Counted from the first letter of the stretch, positions 1 through 8,885 are shown. The stretch is 64,000 nt of DNA from Thermohalobaculum sp039184865 (GCA_039184865.1 JBCDAV010000024.1:17576-81575), one strand, 5' to 3'. Notes: generated by a model from the sequence alone, not told the origin. Translations and numbers: made by a program.

Positions 1-1758
1 ATCCGGATCGAGTTCCTTGTGCAGCACGAGGAAGCGGTGGATCTGGCAGCCCGACAGCATCGGATCGTTCGCGAGCGAGGCGTTCACCTCTTCGACATGG
101 CCTTGCATCTGGCCATAGACGTCCGGGTGCGCGGCCAGTTCCTGATAGGACGCATAAGCGACGTTGTTGCGCTCGGCCCACGATCCGACGGCGCCGAGAT
201 CGATATTTATGAATGCCGTACAGGTGTCGCGGCCGTCGCCGATCAGCACGGCTTCGAGGATGTTCGGGTAGAACTTCAGCTTGTTCTCGACGTATTTCGG
301 CGCGAACAGGCTGCCATCGGCCATCTTGCCGACATCCTTGGCGCGGTCGATGATGCGCAGGTGTTTCGAGCCTTCTTCGATGAAGCCCGCGTCGCCTGTG
401 TCGACCCAGCCTTCGGGGTCCTTCGTCTCGGCGGTCTTTTCGGGCTCCTTGTAGTACTCCTGGAAGACGCCCGGAGAGCGGTACCAGACCTTCCCATCGT
501 CATCGATGCGGATCTCGACGCCCGGTGCCGCCACGCCGACGGTGTCATCGCGCACCTCGCCGTCCGGCTGAATGGTGACGAAGACCGAGGCTTCGGTCTG
601 ACCGTAGAGCTGTTTCAGGTTGATCCCGATCGAACGGTAGAAGGCGAAAATCTCCGGCCCGATTGCCTCGCCCGCCGTGTAGCCGAGCCGCACCCGCGAC
701 AGGCCCAGAGAGTTCTTCAGCGGTCCGAAGACCAGTTTGTCGCCCAGCCAGTACTTGAAGCGGTCGCCTGCGCTGACCGATTTCCCATCGAGGATATCGC
801 CGCCGATCTTCGATGCGAAGTCGATGTACTTCTTGAACGTGCGGTTCATCCAGGGCGCGGCGTCCTCCATCCGGATCATCACGCTGGTCAGCAGGTTCTC
901 GAATATCCGCGGCGGTGCGAAGAAGTAGGTCGGGCCGATTTCCTTGAGATCCGCCATCATGGTGTCCGGGCTTTCCGGGCAGGACACGCAGAAACCGGAC
1001 CAGTAGGATTGCCCGATCGAGAACACGAAATCGCCGACCCAGGCCATGGGGAGGTAGGCCAAAGTCTCGTCGGATTCCTTCAGCCCGTCGAATTCGACCG
1101 AGGCTTTTGCTGCGTAGATCATGTTCTGGTTGGTGAGCACGACGCCCTTCGGATTGCCGGTGGTGCCCGACGTGTAAAGCATCACGCAGGTGTCGTTCGC
1201 GCTGCCGGCATCGATCCGGCTCTGCATCTCGTCCTGGTGCTTTGACGCATTCTGACGGCCGAGATCCTGAACACCGGTGAACGAGTGCAGCTTGGTGTGA
1301 TCGTATTTCCGCAGGCCGCGCGGATCGCGGTAGATGATGTGGCGCAGGTTTGGCAGTCGGTCGGCAACCGACTGGACCTTGTCGACCTGTTCCTGGTTTT
1401 CGGCGACGATGAACGTGACTTCGGCGTGCTCGAGCACGAAGACCATCTCTTCGGCGACTGACTCGTGGTAGACGGGCACAGGCACCGCGCCGATCATCTG
1501 CGCTGCAACCATCGACCAGTAAAGCGGCGGGCGGTTGGTGCCGACAATCGCGATGCGTTCGCCCGGGGCGAGACCAAGCTCCATTAGCCCCATGGCCAAT
1601 TCGCGCGTTTCTTCGTTGACCTCTGCCCAGCTATGGGTTCGCCAGATCCCGAGCATCTTCTCGCGGCACGCAGGCCGGTCCGCGAACCGCTGTGCGTTCA
1701 ACGCAAGAAGCTTGGGAAAGGTATCGCGTCCTTCGACGACCCAGGATTCGTCACCCAC
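1..1758 (-). CDS. AMP-dependent long-chain acyl-CoA synthetase, C-terminus cut by window edge
   Basis: Activates fatty acids to acyl-CoA through an acyl-adenylate. The minus-strand frame runs unbroken from a GTG at 1758, preceded by GGGAGGAA, to the window edge (586 codons). The ATP-binding P-loop YTSGTTGNPKG lies near residues 193-203, LGYTAGEA and YGQTEAS (adenylate motif) follow, and the hinge motif WVDTGDAG is near the end. The family usually runs to about 620-650 residues, so only the last few dozen are missing. The closest group is FadD15/FAA1-like bacterial synthetases; chain-length preference cannot be read. A 20-bp palindrome upstream may control it. The GTG start is the only well-placed one. 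Confidence 0.92.
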   Translation of the reverse strand, partial: MGDESWVVEGRDTFPKLLALNAQRFADRPACREKMLGIWRTHSWAEVNEETRELAMGLMELGLAPGERIAIVGTNRPPLYWSMVAAQMIGAVPVPVYHESVAEEMVFVLEHAEVTFIVAENQEQVDKVQSVADRLPNLRHIIYRDPRGLRKYDHTKLHSFTGVQDLGRQNASKHQDEMQSRIDAGSANDTCVMLYTSGTTGNPKGVVLTNQNMIYAAKASVEFDGLKESDETLAYLPMAWVGDFVFSIGQSYWSGFCVSCPESPDTMMADLKEIGPTYFFAPPRIFENLLTSVMIRMEDAAPWMNRTFKKYIDFASKIGGDILDGKSVSAGDRFKYWLGDKLVFGPLKNSLGLSRVRLGYTAGEAIGPEIFAFYRSIGINLKQLYGQTEASVFVTIQPDGEVRDDTVGVAAPGVEIRIDDDGKVWYRSPGVFQEYYKEPEKTAETKDPEGWVDTGDAGFIEEGSKHLRIIDRAKDVGKMADGSLFAPKYVENKLKFYPNILEAVLIGDGRDTCTAFINIDLGAVGSWAERNNVAYASYQELAAHPDVYGQMQGHVEEVNASLANDPMLSGCQIHRFLVLHKELDPD

Positions 1759-1833
1759 GCCGAGTTCCTCCCGATATGCATTCTTATCAGCGCAGCCAAT
1801 CTGTGGCTGCACTGCCGCACTTATTAGGTTTTT

Positions 1834-1861
1834 GTTATAGTGCGCGATCCACCGGCGCCAA
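1834..1861 (-). promoter_or_regulatory. Possible promoter of the acyl-CoA synthetase gene
   Basis: On the minus strand, TTGGCG (1861-1856) and TATAAC (1839-1834) are separated by 16 bases, a reasonable sigma-70-type pair about 75 bases upstream of the GTG start at 1758. This is a motif reading only. A second, weaker -35 (TTGACC, 1888-1883) lies next to the palindrome at 1895-1914. Confidence 0.3.
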
Positions 1862-1894
1862 TAAGGCGGGTCGCCCTTGGGTGGTCAAGGCAAA

Positions 1895-1914
1895 AATTGA
1901 ACGGATGTTCAATT
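1895..1914. promoter_or_regulatory. Perfect 20-bp palindrome, TetR-type operator candidate
   Basis: AATTGAAC-GGAT-GTTCAATT is a perfect inverted repeat with 8-base arms and a 4-base centre, in the AT-rich gap between the acyl-CoA synthetase start and the 3' end of the dehalogenase gene. Size and symmetry fit TetR-family operators, which often control fatty-acid degradation genes in proteobacteria. No TetR gene is present in this window, so the link is inferred. Confidence 0.45.
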
Positions 1915-1980
1915 CCGCGTAATTTTCTATCAGGGCGCGAAACGCATCGTTAATGTGATGGGGGTCATCCGGCTCGTGGC

Positions 1981-2712
1981 TCAAGCCACAGCGACTGTCC
2001 GCGCCATCTCCATCATCGATCTGAACCGGAAGTCGACGCCCGGCCGGTTTTCGACCACCGCCGTCGCGCCCCAACTTCCGCCCTCCGCGAGATTTTGCCG
2101 GTCGATCCATGCGCAGTCCAGGCCCGCGGCTTTCGCCGGCACGTGGTCGTGAAACATGCTCTGCGCGGTGTGGAGGATGTCACCGGCTTCGATTCCCAGA
2201 TCCGTCGCGATGTGGCCAAGCATGTAGTCGAAGTTCGCCGGGTTCGGCTTGTAGGATCCGACATCCTGCGCTGTGTAGATAGCGTCGAACTCCACTCCGA
2301 GTTTTCGGTTCGAAGCTGCGAAGCCGTCGCGGTTCACGTTCGAGAGGATCACCAGTTTGTAGTGCTTCTTCAGAATGCGCAGAGCGTCTGCGGTGTCGGC
2401 AAAGGCTGGCCAGTGCTGAACCGAGTTCCCGAATGCGCGATCGAGATCGACGCCTGTCGCGAGGTCAAAGCGCTGCGCGAACGCATGGTGCACGTGCTCG
2501 AGAACTTGCGGATAGATCATGCCGGGCGTCGCTGCCTGCTGGGCGCTCTCGATCTCGGCAAAGGCCAGCAGTGCAGTGTCGCGGTCGACGTCGTTCCGGC
2601 CGCTCGTCTGAACGAGCGGCTGTAACGCGTCCCAGATGCCGCCCTCCCAGTCGATCAGCGTGCCGTAACAATCGAAGGTCAAGGCCTTGTAGTCCTTCAG
2701 AGCGCGGGTCAT
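1981..2712 (-). CDS. HAD-family hydrolase, haloacid dehalogenase type II
   Basis: Predicted to hydrolyse the carbon-halogen bond of 2-haloacids or a related small ester or phosphate. At 243 residues it has the usual length of type II haloacid dehalogenases. The nucleophile motif FDCYGTLIDWEGG is near residues 13-25 (Asp14), motif II is SNVNRD, motif III is YKPNPANF, and the C-terminal acidic motif is replaced by the family's SMFHDHVPAKAAG. The start ATG follows GGAGGA. It lies downstream of hsp20 in the same direction, separated by a strong terminator, so it is probably transcribed alone. Many HAD members with this signature have no known substrate. Confidence 0.85.
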   Translation of the reverse strand: MTRALKDYKALTFDCYGTLIDWEGGIWDALQPLVQTSGRNDVDRDTALLAFAEIESAQQAATPGMIYPQVLEHVHHAFAQRFDLATGVDLDRAFGNSVQHWPAFADTADALRILKKHYKLVILSNVNRDGFAASNRKLGVEFDAIYTAQDVGSYKPNPANFDYMLGHIATDLGIEAGDILHTAQSMFHDHVPAKAAGLDCAWIDRQNLAEGGSWGATAVVENRPGVDFRFRSMMEMARTVAVA

Positions 2713-2749
2713 TGCGGTGTCCTCCCCGATGCCTTTCGAGCAAAAGAAA

Positions 2750-2773
2750 GGCCCGCTTCCGGGGAAGCGGGCC
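2750..2773 (-). terminator. Rho-independent terminator of the hsp20 gene
   Basis: A perfect stem GGCCCGCTTC / GAAGCGGGCC with a 4-base loop. On the minus strand it is followed by the T-rich run CTTTCTTTTG. It lies 28 bases past the hsp20 stop codon and should end that transcript before the dehalogenase gene. Confidence 0.85.
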
Positions 2774-2801
2774 GATGCTTTCAGATCAAGTCGCGCGAGG
2801 C

Positions 2802-3260
2802 TCAGGCCTCGATCGTCTGCTTCTGCGAAGCGCCGTTCTTGATCGCGATGGTCCTCGGCTTGAGCGCCTCGGGGATCTCGCGCACCAGATCGACGTGTAG
2901 CAGGCCGTTGACCAGTTCAGCGCCATGGACGCGCACATGATCGGCAAGCTGGAAGCGGCGCTCGAAGCCGCGCTCGGCAATGCCGCGGTGCAGGTAGACG
3001 GGCTTGTCGTCGCCTTTCTTCGCGACCTTCTTGGCGGTGACCGTGAGGGACTGATCCTTCACCTCGAGATTCAGGTCATCCTCGCCAAAACCGGCGACGG
3101 CGATCGTGATGCGGTAGGCATCGTCGCCCATCTTCTCGATATTGTAGGGCGGGTAGCTCGGTGCGGCCTGATCACCGGTCATGATCTGATCCAAAAGACC
3201 AGCCATGCGGTCGAAGCCGACGGTCGAGCGATAAAGGGGGGCAAAGTCCAGATTACGCAT
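2802..3260 (-). CDS. Small heat-shock protein, Hsp20/alpha-crystallin family
   Basis: ATP-independent holdase chaperone of 152 residues. The N-terminus MRNLDFAPLYRSTVGFDR is the classic IbpA/HspH opening. The alpha-crystallin domain follows, including YRITIAVAGF and VKDQSLTVTAKK, and the basic/hydrophobic C-terminal tail carries the I-X-I/V-type motif RTIAIKN. The start is set at 3260 rather than an upstream in-frame codon because GGAGGA precedes it and the family start matches exactly. A ROSE-like RNA leader covers the Shine-Dalgarno sequence and a terminator follows, so it looks like a monocistronic heat-shock unit. Confidence 0.95.
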   Translation of the reverse strand: MRNLDFAPLYRSTVGFDRMAGLLDQIMTGDQAAPSYPPYNIEKMGDDAYRITIAVAGFGEDDLNLEVKDQSLTVTAKKVAKKGDDKPVYLHRGIAERGFERRFQLADHVRVHGAELVNGLLHVDLVREIPEALKPRTIAIKNGASQKQTIEA

Positions 3261-3315
3261 GCAATCCTCCATTGAGCGATCTGCGGTTGGTGGTTCCCCG
3301 ATTCGGGCGAACCTT
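3261..3315 (-). promoter_or_regulatory. ROSE-like RNA thermometer in the hsp20 5' leader
   Basis: In the minus-strand RNA, UCGCU (3279-3275) can pair with the Shine-Dalgarno AGGA (3268-3265) with one bulged G and a 6-base loop. This is the conserved U(U/C)GCU/AGGA arrangement of ROSE thermometers, which control small heat-shock genes in rhizobia and relatives. A second hairpin (3315-3294: GGUUC, bulged G, CCCG / CGGG-GAACC) lies just upstream. The pairing is read by eye. The family assignment rests on motif, position and downstream gene type. Confidence 0.6.
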
Positions 3316-3381
3316 GATGTTGTCGCCGGACCCGGTCATCGGCGCCCGACAGAGCTTAGGTGGGAACCGCCAAGTGCGCTT

Positions 3382-4137
3382 TCAAGATCCGCCGGGAAGC
3401 AGGGGCTTCAGGATCGGCAGCGCATTGTCTGCTCGAACGGCAAAGGCTTTGGGCGGGCGTCCGCCGTTCATCGCGACGATCACAGCAACGATATGGGGAA
3501 TACCGTCGATTTCGCGAAAGACCGGTGACCCCGAAGCCCCCTGGATCACGGGGCAGTCGATGATCAGCATTGCGCCCGTAATCGTGCCATAGGGGCAATC
3601 CGGCTGGTAGGTCAGGGCGTGCTGGCGGTCCCTGCGATAGTTGACCAGGGTGAGGGGCTCTCCCGGCAGGGGCGGCTGGACGACCGGGAACGGGTTCGCG
3701 GCCTTTTCGGTCAGCGGTGCGTCGAGGCGGATAAGTGCGATGTCCCTGCCGATATCCTCGGCGGTCTTGGGCGGCACGGGCAGGTAGTCCGGGTGGATGG
3801 CAAGGGCTGTCGCACGTCCGTGCCCGGTTTTCTTGCCTTTGTGCCAGCCCGCGACGAAGTGGATGTCCTTCAATCGGTATGGGCGCCCGGTTTTCGAACT
3901 GACGATACAGTGCGCCGCGGTAAGTACGAGGTCCGGCTCGATCAGTGCGCCGCTGCACAAACCGCGGCGATTGAGGCCGGCGACATTCACCCGCCCGACG
4001 CCGCGCCACGGAACGGATTGTTCCGCGTTCAGCATCGTATCCGGCGCGATTTCGGCAGCGTGGATTGGGGCGTGGGACGCCAGAGGCAGCGAAAGCGCCG
4101 AAAAGAGACACGCAATTCGAAGACTGCTACGGCGCAT
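3382..4137 (-). CDS. Secreted trypsin-like serine protease (S1 family)
   Basis: Predicted exported endopeptidase of 251 residues. A basic start and hydrophobic stretch ending near HAPIHAAE (about residue 28) form a signal peptide. The catalytic triad is visible: His76 in LTAAHC, Asp132 in RDIALIRLD and Ser202 in QGASGSPVF. Four cysteines (61, 77, 181, 195) could form disulphides in the periplasm. The start at 4137 is preferred over a longer in-frame extension because it begins the signal peptide and has a GGAG-type site. The GASGSP form resembles the V8/glutamyl-endopeptidase-like subset rather than GDSGG trypsins. The neighbours suggest no substrate. Confidence 0.88.
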   Translation of the reverse strand: MRRSSLRIACLFSALSLPLASHAPIHAAEIAPDTMLNAEQSVPWRGVGRVNVAGLNRRGLCSGALIEPDLVLTAAHCIVSSKTGRPYRLKDIHFVAGWHKGKKTGHGRATALAIHPDYLPVPPKTAEDIGRDIALIRLDAPLTEKAANPFPVVQPPLPGEPLTLVNYRRDRQHALTYQPDCPYGTITGAMLIIDCPVIQGASGSPVFREIDGIPHIVAVIVAMNGGRPPKAFAVRADNALPILKPLLPGGS

Positions 4138-4558
4138 GATTGAAGCTCCGGAGGAAAACCATCCGGACAGGAAAGCCGGACAATTTAACCGCGCGTTTTC
4201 TCTGGTTTCGGGTCGCATCCGACAATCGTTACCTGAGCACGCCATGCGGTTCCAACACAATGAAACCTGCGCCCTGCGCAAGCGACCAATAAACGAAGGC
4301 CCAGGCTGGAGGACGCCGCGCAAGCCGGGCTGTGTCCAAAGGCATATTCGGCTCGCTGGCCTTCGTTAACGCCAACCGATTTGCGGTCGAACCTGCCGCT
4401 CGGTCGCGTGTTGGGCGCAGATGTGATCGCAGCCTAAACTGTTACACGAACCGGAAAGCCGTCTGCCCCCTTGCCGAGACGTCGGAGTGACCCATCCCGG
4501 TCAGCACGCGATGTTATTCGGCGCCTGATATTCGATCCTTAAGAACCGCCAGCGAACG
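4138..4558. other. Intergenic, no gene recognised
   Basis: A 421-base stretch between the protease start and the 3' end of the next minus-strand gene. I see no frame with plausible protein, no tRNA-like fold and no strong terminator. It should hold the protease promoter, which I could not pin down. Confidence 0.5.
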
Positions 4559-4984
4559 CTAGAAGTCCAGCCGGATCGCGACGTGGCCCTGCATTCCGGG
4601 AATCGGTATGTGATGCCCGGCAGAGAATCGTAGGATCTCGCTCGGAGCGAGCACAATTCCGTCGACCCGCGGGCGGCCCGTTGTGGTGTCGATTGCCAAG
4701 TTCAATGCGCCTGCAAGACCACCTAAGTACATCGAGCTTGGAAGTGCCGCCGATGAAGGAGCACCGATCCCGTCGATGCTCGTCGCGCTCTCGAAGAGAC
4801 CGTTTCCGGAGAAGGCGTTTTCCGAGGGACTTCGGTCAGCGACGCCCGCGATCCGTATGGAGACATTGAGCAAGTCGGCGAAGATCGATTCCTCGGCTTT
4901 CGCCATCGTCGGAGCGGCGCATACCGCAGCGAGACCGAGTGCACAGGAAACACGGGAAATCAGACGCAGAAACCGGATGGACAT
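4559..4984 (-). CDS. Secreted protein of unknown function
   Basis: 141 residues, unrecognised. It opens with a clear Sec signal (MSIRFLRLISR, a hydrophobic core, then cleavage near MAKA-EES). The mature part is serine- and glycine-rich with short hydrophobic strands and ends in VAIRLDF; the terminal aromatic is reminiscent of outer-membrane or periplasmic beta-proteins, but this is weak. The start at 4984 begins the signal peptide; longer versions from TTG codons enter the 22-bp repeat. The Shine-Dalgarno is poor (AAAGGG). It lies 92 bases after ptsP in the same direction but is probably not functionally linked. Confidence 0.6.
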   Translation of the reverse strand: MSIRFLRLISRVSCALGLAAVCAAPTMAKAEESIFADLLNVSIRIAGVADRSPSENAFSGNGLFESATSIDGIGAPSSAALPSSMYLGGLAGALNLAIDTTTGRPRVDGIVLAPSEILRFSAGHHIPIPGMQGHVAIRLDF

Positions 4985-4986
4985 AA

Positions 4987-5030
4987 CCACGAACCCTTTC
5001 TGAACCAACCACGAACCCTTTCTGAACCAA
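4987..5030. repeat. Perfect 22-bp tandem duplication next to a start codon
   Basis: The unit CCACGAACCCTTTCTGAACC plus AA occurs twice back to back (4987-5008 and 5009-5030) with no mismatch. It lies directly upstream of the ATG at 4984, so it duplicates the ribosome-binding region of that gene. This looks like a recent slippage or duplication event. Confidence 0.9.
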
Positions 5031-5076
5031 CGAGCGTTGGATATCAGAACATGGTTAAGCCATGCTCAAAGTGTGG

Positions 5077-7332
5077 TTAGCGATGGGTAACGATGTGCTT
5101 GAGCGCGTGCTGCAGATCTTCGCGCACCGAGGTCGAGCCAGCGTCCATGCTGCGATCCATGACCTGTCTGACCTGGAGAAGATCGACGCCGCGTAGTGCC
5201 TGCTTCACCGGCCCGATCGAAGCAGACCTCATGGAAAGCTCGGTAAATCCCAGTGCGGAAAGGGCAATCGCCTCGAGCGGACGGCTTGCGGCCTCGCCGC
5301 AGAAGCTCAGGGACGTGCCGACAGCGCTGCACCGTTCGACGATCTGCGAGAGCAGTTTCAGGAAAGAGACGTTCAGCGTCGCGTATCTGCGGCGGACCCG
5401 TTCGTTCTCGCGATCGGCGGCGAAAAAGAACTGCATCAGATCGTTGCCACCGACTGAGACGAAGTCCGCCGTGGTGTAGAGCCGGTCCGGCGCGTGAACC
5501 AACGCCGGGACTTCGAACATAAGCCCGATCTTGAGGTCCGCTGGACGTGGATAGCCCAGACCGACCAGCCGCTCGATTTCTCCCAGAACGATGTCACGCG
5601 CCTGAAAATACTCGTCGGCCTCGGTGATCATCGGAAACATGATCGACAGCGGTCTGCCTTTTGCGCCGCGCAGCAAGGACTGGATCTGCATCCTGAACAG
5701 GCGTTGGCGGTCGAGGCCGACGCGGATGGCCCGCCATCCGAGCGCAGGGTTCGCCTCGCGTTCCGAACGAACATAGGGCAGGACCTTGTCCGACCCGATA
5801 TCGAGTGTCCGGAAATAGACATCGGCGCCCTGCGCCGCGTCGAGAACGCGCGAGTAGAGTGCTGCCTGCGCCTCGCGCAGAGGCATCCGGTCGCGGATCA
5901 TGAACTGCAGTTCCGTCCGGTAGAGGCCGACCCCATCGGCGCCCGACTTGGCGAGCGATGGCAGATCGGCAAGAACGCCCGCGTTCATCCTGAGCTTGAT
6001 CGTTGTGCCATCCAGTGTGCGCGCAGGTTTGCCGACGAGCGTCCGATAGGTCTCGCGCGCTTCGGCGGCGAGCGCGACCTGGCTGCGGTAGTGTTCCAGA
6101 AGCGCGCCGTCCGGGCGCAGTTCTGCACGGCCCCTGTCGCCATCGACCACAACGATGTCGCCCTGTTGTGCGTCGCGCGTGATCCGGCGAGTCTGCACGA
6201 TCATCGGGATCGACAGTGCGCGCGCCACGATCGCCGCGTGCGAGGAGGTGGCCCCTTCCTCAAGGATCACTGCCGTGACGCGATCTGCGTGATCCATGAG
6301 CTCACCGGGACCGATGTTGCGCGCCACCAGAACCGAGCCGGGCGGCACGACCGCGACACTGCCATTACCGGGCGCCACGAGATAACGAAGCAACCGGTTA
6401 GCAAGATCGTCCAGATCCGCCAGCCGCTCGCGTAGGTAGGGGTCGGTGATCCGTTCCATCCGTGCCCGTGCGTCGGACTGCACCTTCTCGACGGCGACCT
6501 CGGCCGACAGCCCCGAGTCGACAGCCTCATCGAGCCGGCGGCTCCAACCCTTGTCGTAGGCGACCATCCTGTAGGCTTCGAGTATGTCGCGCTGCTCGCT
6601 GCGGCCGCGCCCGGCCTGCTCCAGGAGCCTGTCCGCGTCGATCCGGACGGCAGCGAGGGCATTTGTCAGGCGCGTGCGCTCAGTCGCCGGATCTTCGGCG
6701 ATCGGATCGAAGGCGACGAGGCGGGGTTCGTGCAAATGCACCGTGCCCTCTGCAATCCCTTCGCAGGCCGGACGTCCTGCGATACGGACCGACCCCATGC
6801 GGGTTCCCGGCCCTCCCGACAAACCGGACGACCCCAGGAAAGCACCCGCCTCGGCCATCTCGGCGATGACCATCGCGACGATCTCGAGACCTTCGATCTC
6901 ATCATCATCGTAGACGCGTGCGGTGGTGTTCTGAACGACCAGCACGCCCATGATCTCGCCCACGCGCTGGATCGGAACGCCGACAAAGGACCGGTAGATC
7001 TCCTCGCCGGTCTCCGGAAGATAGCGAAACCCCGGCGCGTTCTGGGCATCATCGGTCGCGAACGGTTCGGCGCGCTCAGCGATCCGGCCGACGAGGCCCT
7101 GTCCGACACGCAGTCTCGCCGAATGCACCGAGTCGGCGCGCAGTCCCTCGGTTGCGCAAAGCTCCAGCGTGTTCTCGTCACGCTTCAGATAGATCGAGCA
7201 GACCTCGGCCACCATGTTACTGGCGACAAGGCGCACGACCTTGTCCAGGCGCTGCTGACCGTCGCCTGCACCCGCCATGACCTCGCGCAGCGCCTTCAAC
7301 AGCGCGCGTGATCCGCCTTTTGTGGTGGGCAT
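5077..7332 (-). CDS. ptsP: Phosphoenolpyruvate-protein phosphotransferase PtsP (enzyme I-Ntr)
   Basis: First enzyme of the nitrogen PTS: it takes phosphate from PEP and passes it to NPr. The 751 residues show an N-terminal GAF domain (about 1-165, normally sensing glutamine), the PEP-utiliser N-domain, and the swivelling phosphohistidine domain with GATSSHAAIVAR, where His365 is the phosphorylated residue. A C-terminal TIM barrel carries the PEP-binding motifs GGNDLMQFF and FCGEAASRP. The start at 7332 follows GGAGGG; a longer open frame continues upstream inside lysC but is an overlap artefact. It lies 38 bases downstream of lysC, an arrangement common in alphaproteobacteria, and is probably co-transcribed. 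Confidence 0.97.
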   Translation of the reverse strand: MPTTKGGSRALLKALREVMAGAGDGQQRLDKVVRLVASNMVAEVCSIYLKRDENTLELCATEGLRADSVHSARLRVGQGLVGRIAERAEPFATDDAQNAPGFRYLPETGEEIYRSFVGVPIQRVGEIMGVLVVQNTTARVYDDDEIEGLEIVAMVIAEMAEAGAFLGSSGLSGGPGTRMGSVRIAGRPACEGIAEGTVHLHEPRLVAFDPIAEDPATERTRLTNALAAVRIDADRLLEQAGRGRSEQRDILEAYRMVAYDKGWSRRLDEAVDSGLSAEVAVEKVQSDARARMERITDPYLRERLADLDDLANRLLRYLVAPGNGSVAVVPPGSVLVARNIGPGELMDHADRVTAVILEEGATSSHAAIVARALSIPMIVQTRRITRDAQQGDIVVVDGDRGRAELRPDGALLEHYRSQVALAAEARETYRTLVGKPARTLDGTTIKLRMNAGVLADLPSLAKSGADGVGLYRTELQFMIRDRMPLREAQAALYSRVLDAAQGADVYFRTLDIGSDKVLPYVRSEREANPALGWRAIRVGLDRQRLFRMQIQSLLRGAKGRPLSIMFPMITEADEYFQARDIVLGEIERLVGLGYPRPADLKIGLMFEVPALVHAPDRLYTTADFVSVGGNDLMQFFFAADRENERVRRRYATLNVSFLKLLSQIVERCSAVGTSLSFCGEAASRPLEAIALSALGFTELSMRSASIGPVKQALRGVDLLQVRQVMDRSMDAGSTSVREDLQHALKHIVTHR

Positions 7333-7370
7333 AATGCCCTCCGTGCCCCACCGCGGGGATTGCCTGCCCG

Positions 7371-8612
7371 TCAAGCAGCTTCCAAATCGAATGCCTTGTG
7401 CAGAGACTGTACTGCAAGTTCCATATATCGTCGGTCGATCAGCACGCTGACCTTGATTTCGGATGTCGTGATCACCTTGATGTTGACGCCATCCGCCGCG
7501 AGTGCCGCGAACATCGTCTGTGCGACACCGGCATGGCTGCGCATGCCCACGCCGACGATCGAGACCTTGGCGACCTCGTCGTCCACGATGATCTCCCTGT
7601 ACCCGATGTCGTCCTTTGCCGACTCCAGCGCCTGTTGAGCCCGGGCGATCTGATCGTCGGCGAGCGAAAACGTCATGTCCGTCATGTTGTCGGCGCCGAT
7701 GTTCTGCACGATCATGTCGACATTCACGCCGGCCGCCGCGAGCGGACCGAAGATCGACGCCGCAACGCCCGGCCGGTCCGGAACCTTCACGAGCGTGACC
7801 TTCGCCTCGTCGCGCGAATAGGCGACGCCGCTGACAACGTTCTTTTCCATGATCTCCTCCTCGGGGCAGACCAGCGTGCCCGGCAGGTCCTCGAAGCTCG
7901 ACAGAACCTGCAGCCGGACCTTGTGGTTCATCGCGAGTTCGACCGACCGCGTCTGCAGCACCTTCGCGCCCAGCGATGCGAGTTCCAGCATTTCTTCGTA
8001 GCTGATCTTGTCCAGCTTGCGCGCCTTGCGCTCGATGCGCGGATCGGTCGTGTAGACGCCATCGACATCCGTGTAGATGTCGCAGCGCTCCGCACCGAGT
8101 GCTGCCGCGAAAGCGACTGCCGTGGTGTCCGAGCCACCGCGCCCGAGCGTCGAGATCCGGCCGTCCGGCGCGATCCCCTGAAACCCGGAAATCACGGCAT
8201 GCAGGCCCTCGCCGAACTTGCGGTCCAGGTTTTCGGTCTCGATGGCCTCGATTCTGGCCGCACCGTGGGCATCCGATGTGCGCACGGGGACCTGCCAGCC
8301 CTGCCAGCTGCGCGCCGGAACACCCTGTTCCTGAAGCGTCAATGCCATCAGGCCGGACGTGACCTGTTCCCCGGACGCGACGACGGCATCGTATTCGCGC
8401 GCATCGTAAAGCCCGCGCGCGTTCGAACCCGGCGGCGAGGCGGAGTCCCGGACCCAGCCGACAAGCTCGTTCGTCTTGCCCGACATTGCGGAGACAATCA
8501 CGGCAACCTCGTAACCGCGTTCGACCTCGCGCTTGACCCGCCCGGCCGCATTTTGAATGCGTTCGAGATCGGCGACAGAGGTTCCGCCGAATTTCATGAC
8601 CAGACGTGGCAT
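7371..8612 (-). CDS. lysC: Aspartate kinase LysC
   Basis: Phosphorylates L-aspartate, the first step towards lysine, threonine and methionine. The 413 residues match the monofunctional class. The kinase domain starts with KFGGTS (residues 7-12) and includes the substrate motif FQGIAPDGRISTLGRGGSDTTA. Two C-terminal ACT domains (about 265-413) give allosteric control, with VGVGMRSHAGVAQTMFAAL in the second. The start ATG follows AGGAAG. It heads the lysC-ptsP unit and is divergent from the cupin gene. Confidence 0.97.
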   Translation of the reverse strand: MPRLVMKFGGTSVADLERIQNAAGRVKREVERGYEVAVIVSAMSGKTNELVGWVRDSASPPGSNARGLYDAREYDAVVASGEQVTSGLMALTLQEQGVPARSWQGWQVPVRTSDAHGAARIEAIETENLDRKFGEGLHAVISGFQGIAPDGRISTLGRGGSDTTAVAFAAALGAERCDIYTDVDGVYTTDPRIERKARKLDKISYEEMLELASLGAKVLQTRSVELAMNHKVRLQVLSSFEDLPGTLVCPEEEIMEKNVVSGVAYSRDEAKVTLVKVPDRPGVAASIFGPLAAAGVNVDMIVQNIGADNMTDMTFSLADDQIARAQQALESAKDDIGYREIIVDDEVAKVSIVGVGMRSHAGVAQTMFAALAADGVNIKVITTSEIKVSVLIDRRYMELAVQSLHKAFDLEAA

Positions 8613-8885
8613 GGGTCTTCCTGTCGGGTGTGCCCGTCGCGGGCGGTTTTTCGCGCGCCGCTATAGCTCTGCGACGGTTCGGGGGCAAGGGTCGCCGAAG
8701 TATTCGCGGAGAAAATCCGGTAGGATTTTTAGCGGGATTCCCGTGCGAACCTGACTTAGACCGTCGCCATTCAGGTTTCTTCTGGACGGGCATCAAAAGT
8801 CGGCCGGGGCGCTTGCGATCGTCGCTGTAATCCCCTTGCCTCGCCGCGCATGTCGCGTAACGTCATGACAAACAAAGGACGCGTC

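Noticed and set aside
5077..8796. A 1239-codon open minus-strand frame spanning ptsP and the lysC region
   Set aside because: Only the part from 7332 down is PtsP. The upstream part is an Arg/Gly-rich shadow of lysC, which is clearly coding in another frame.
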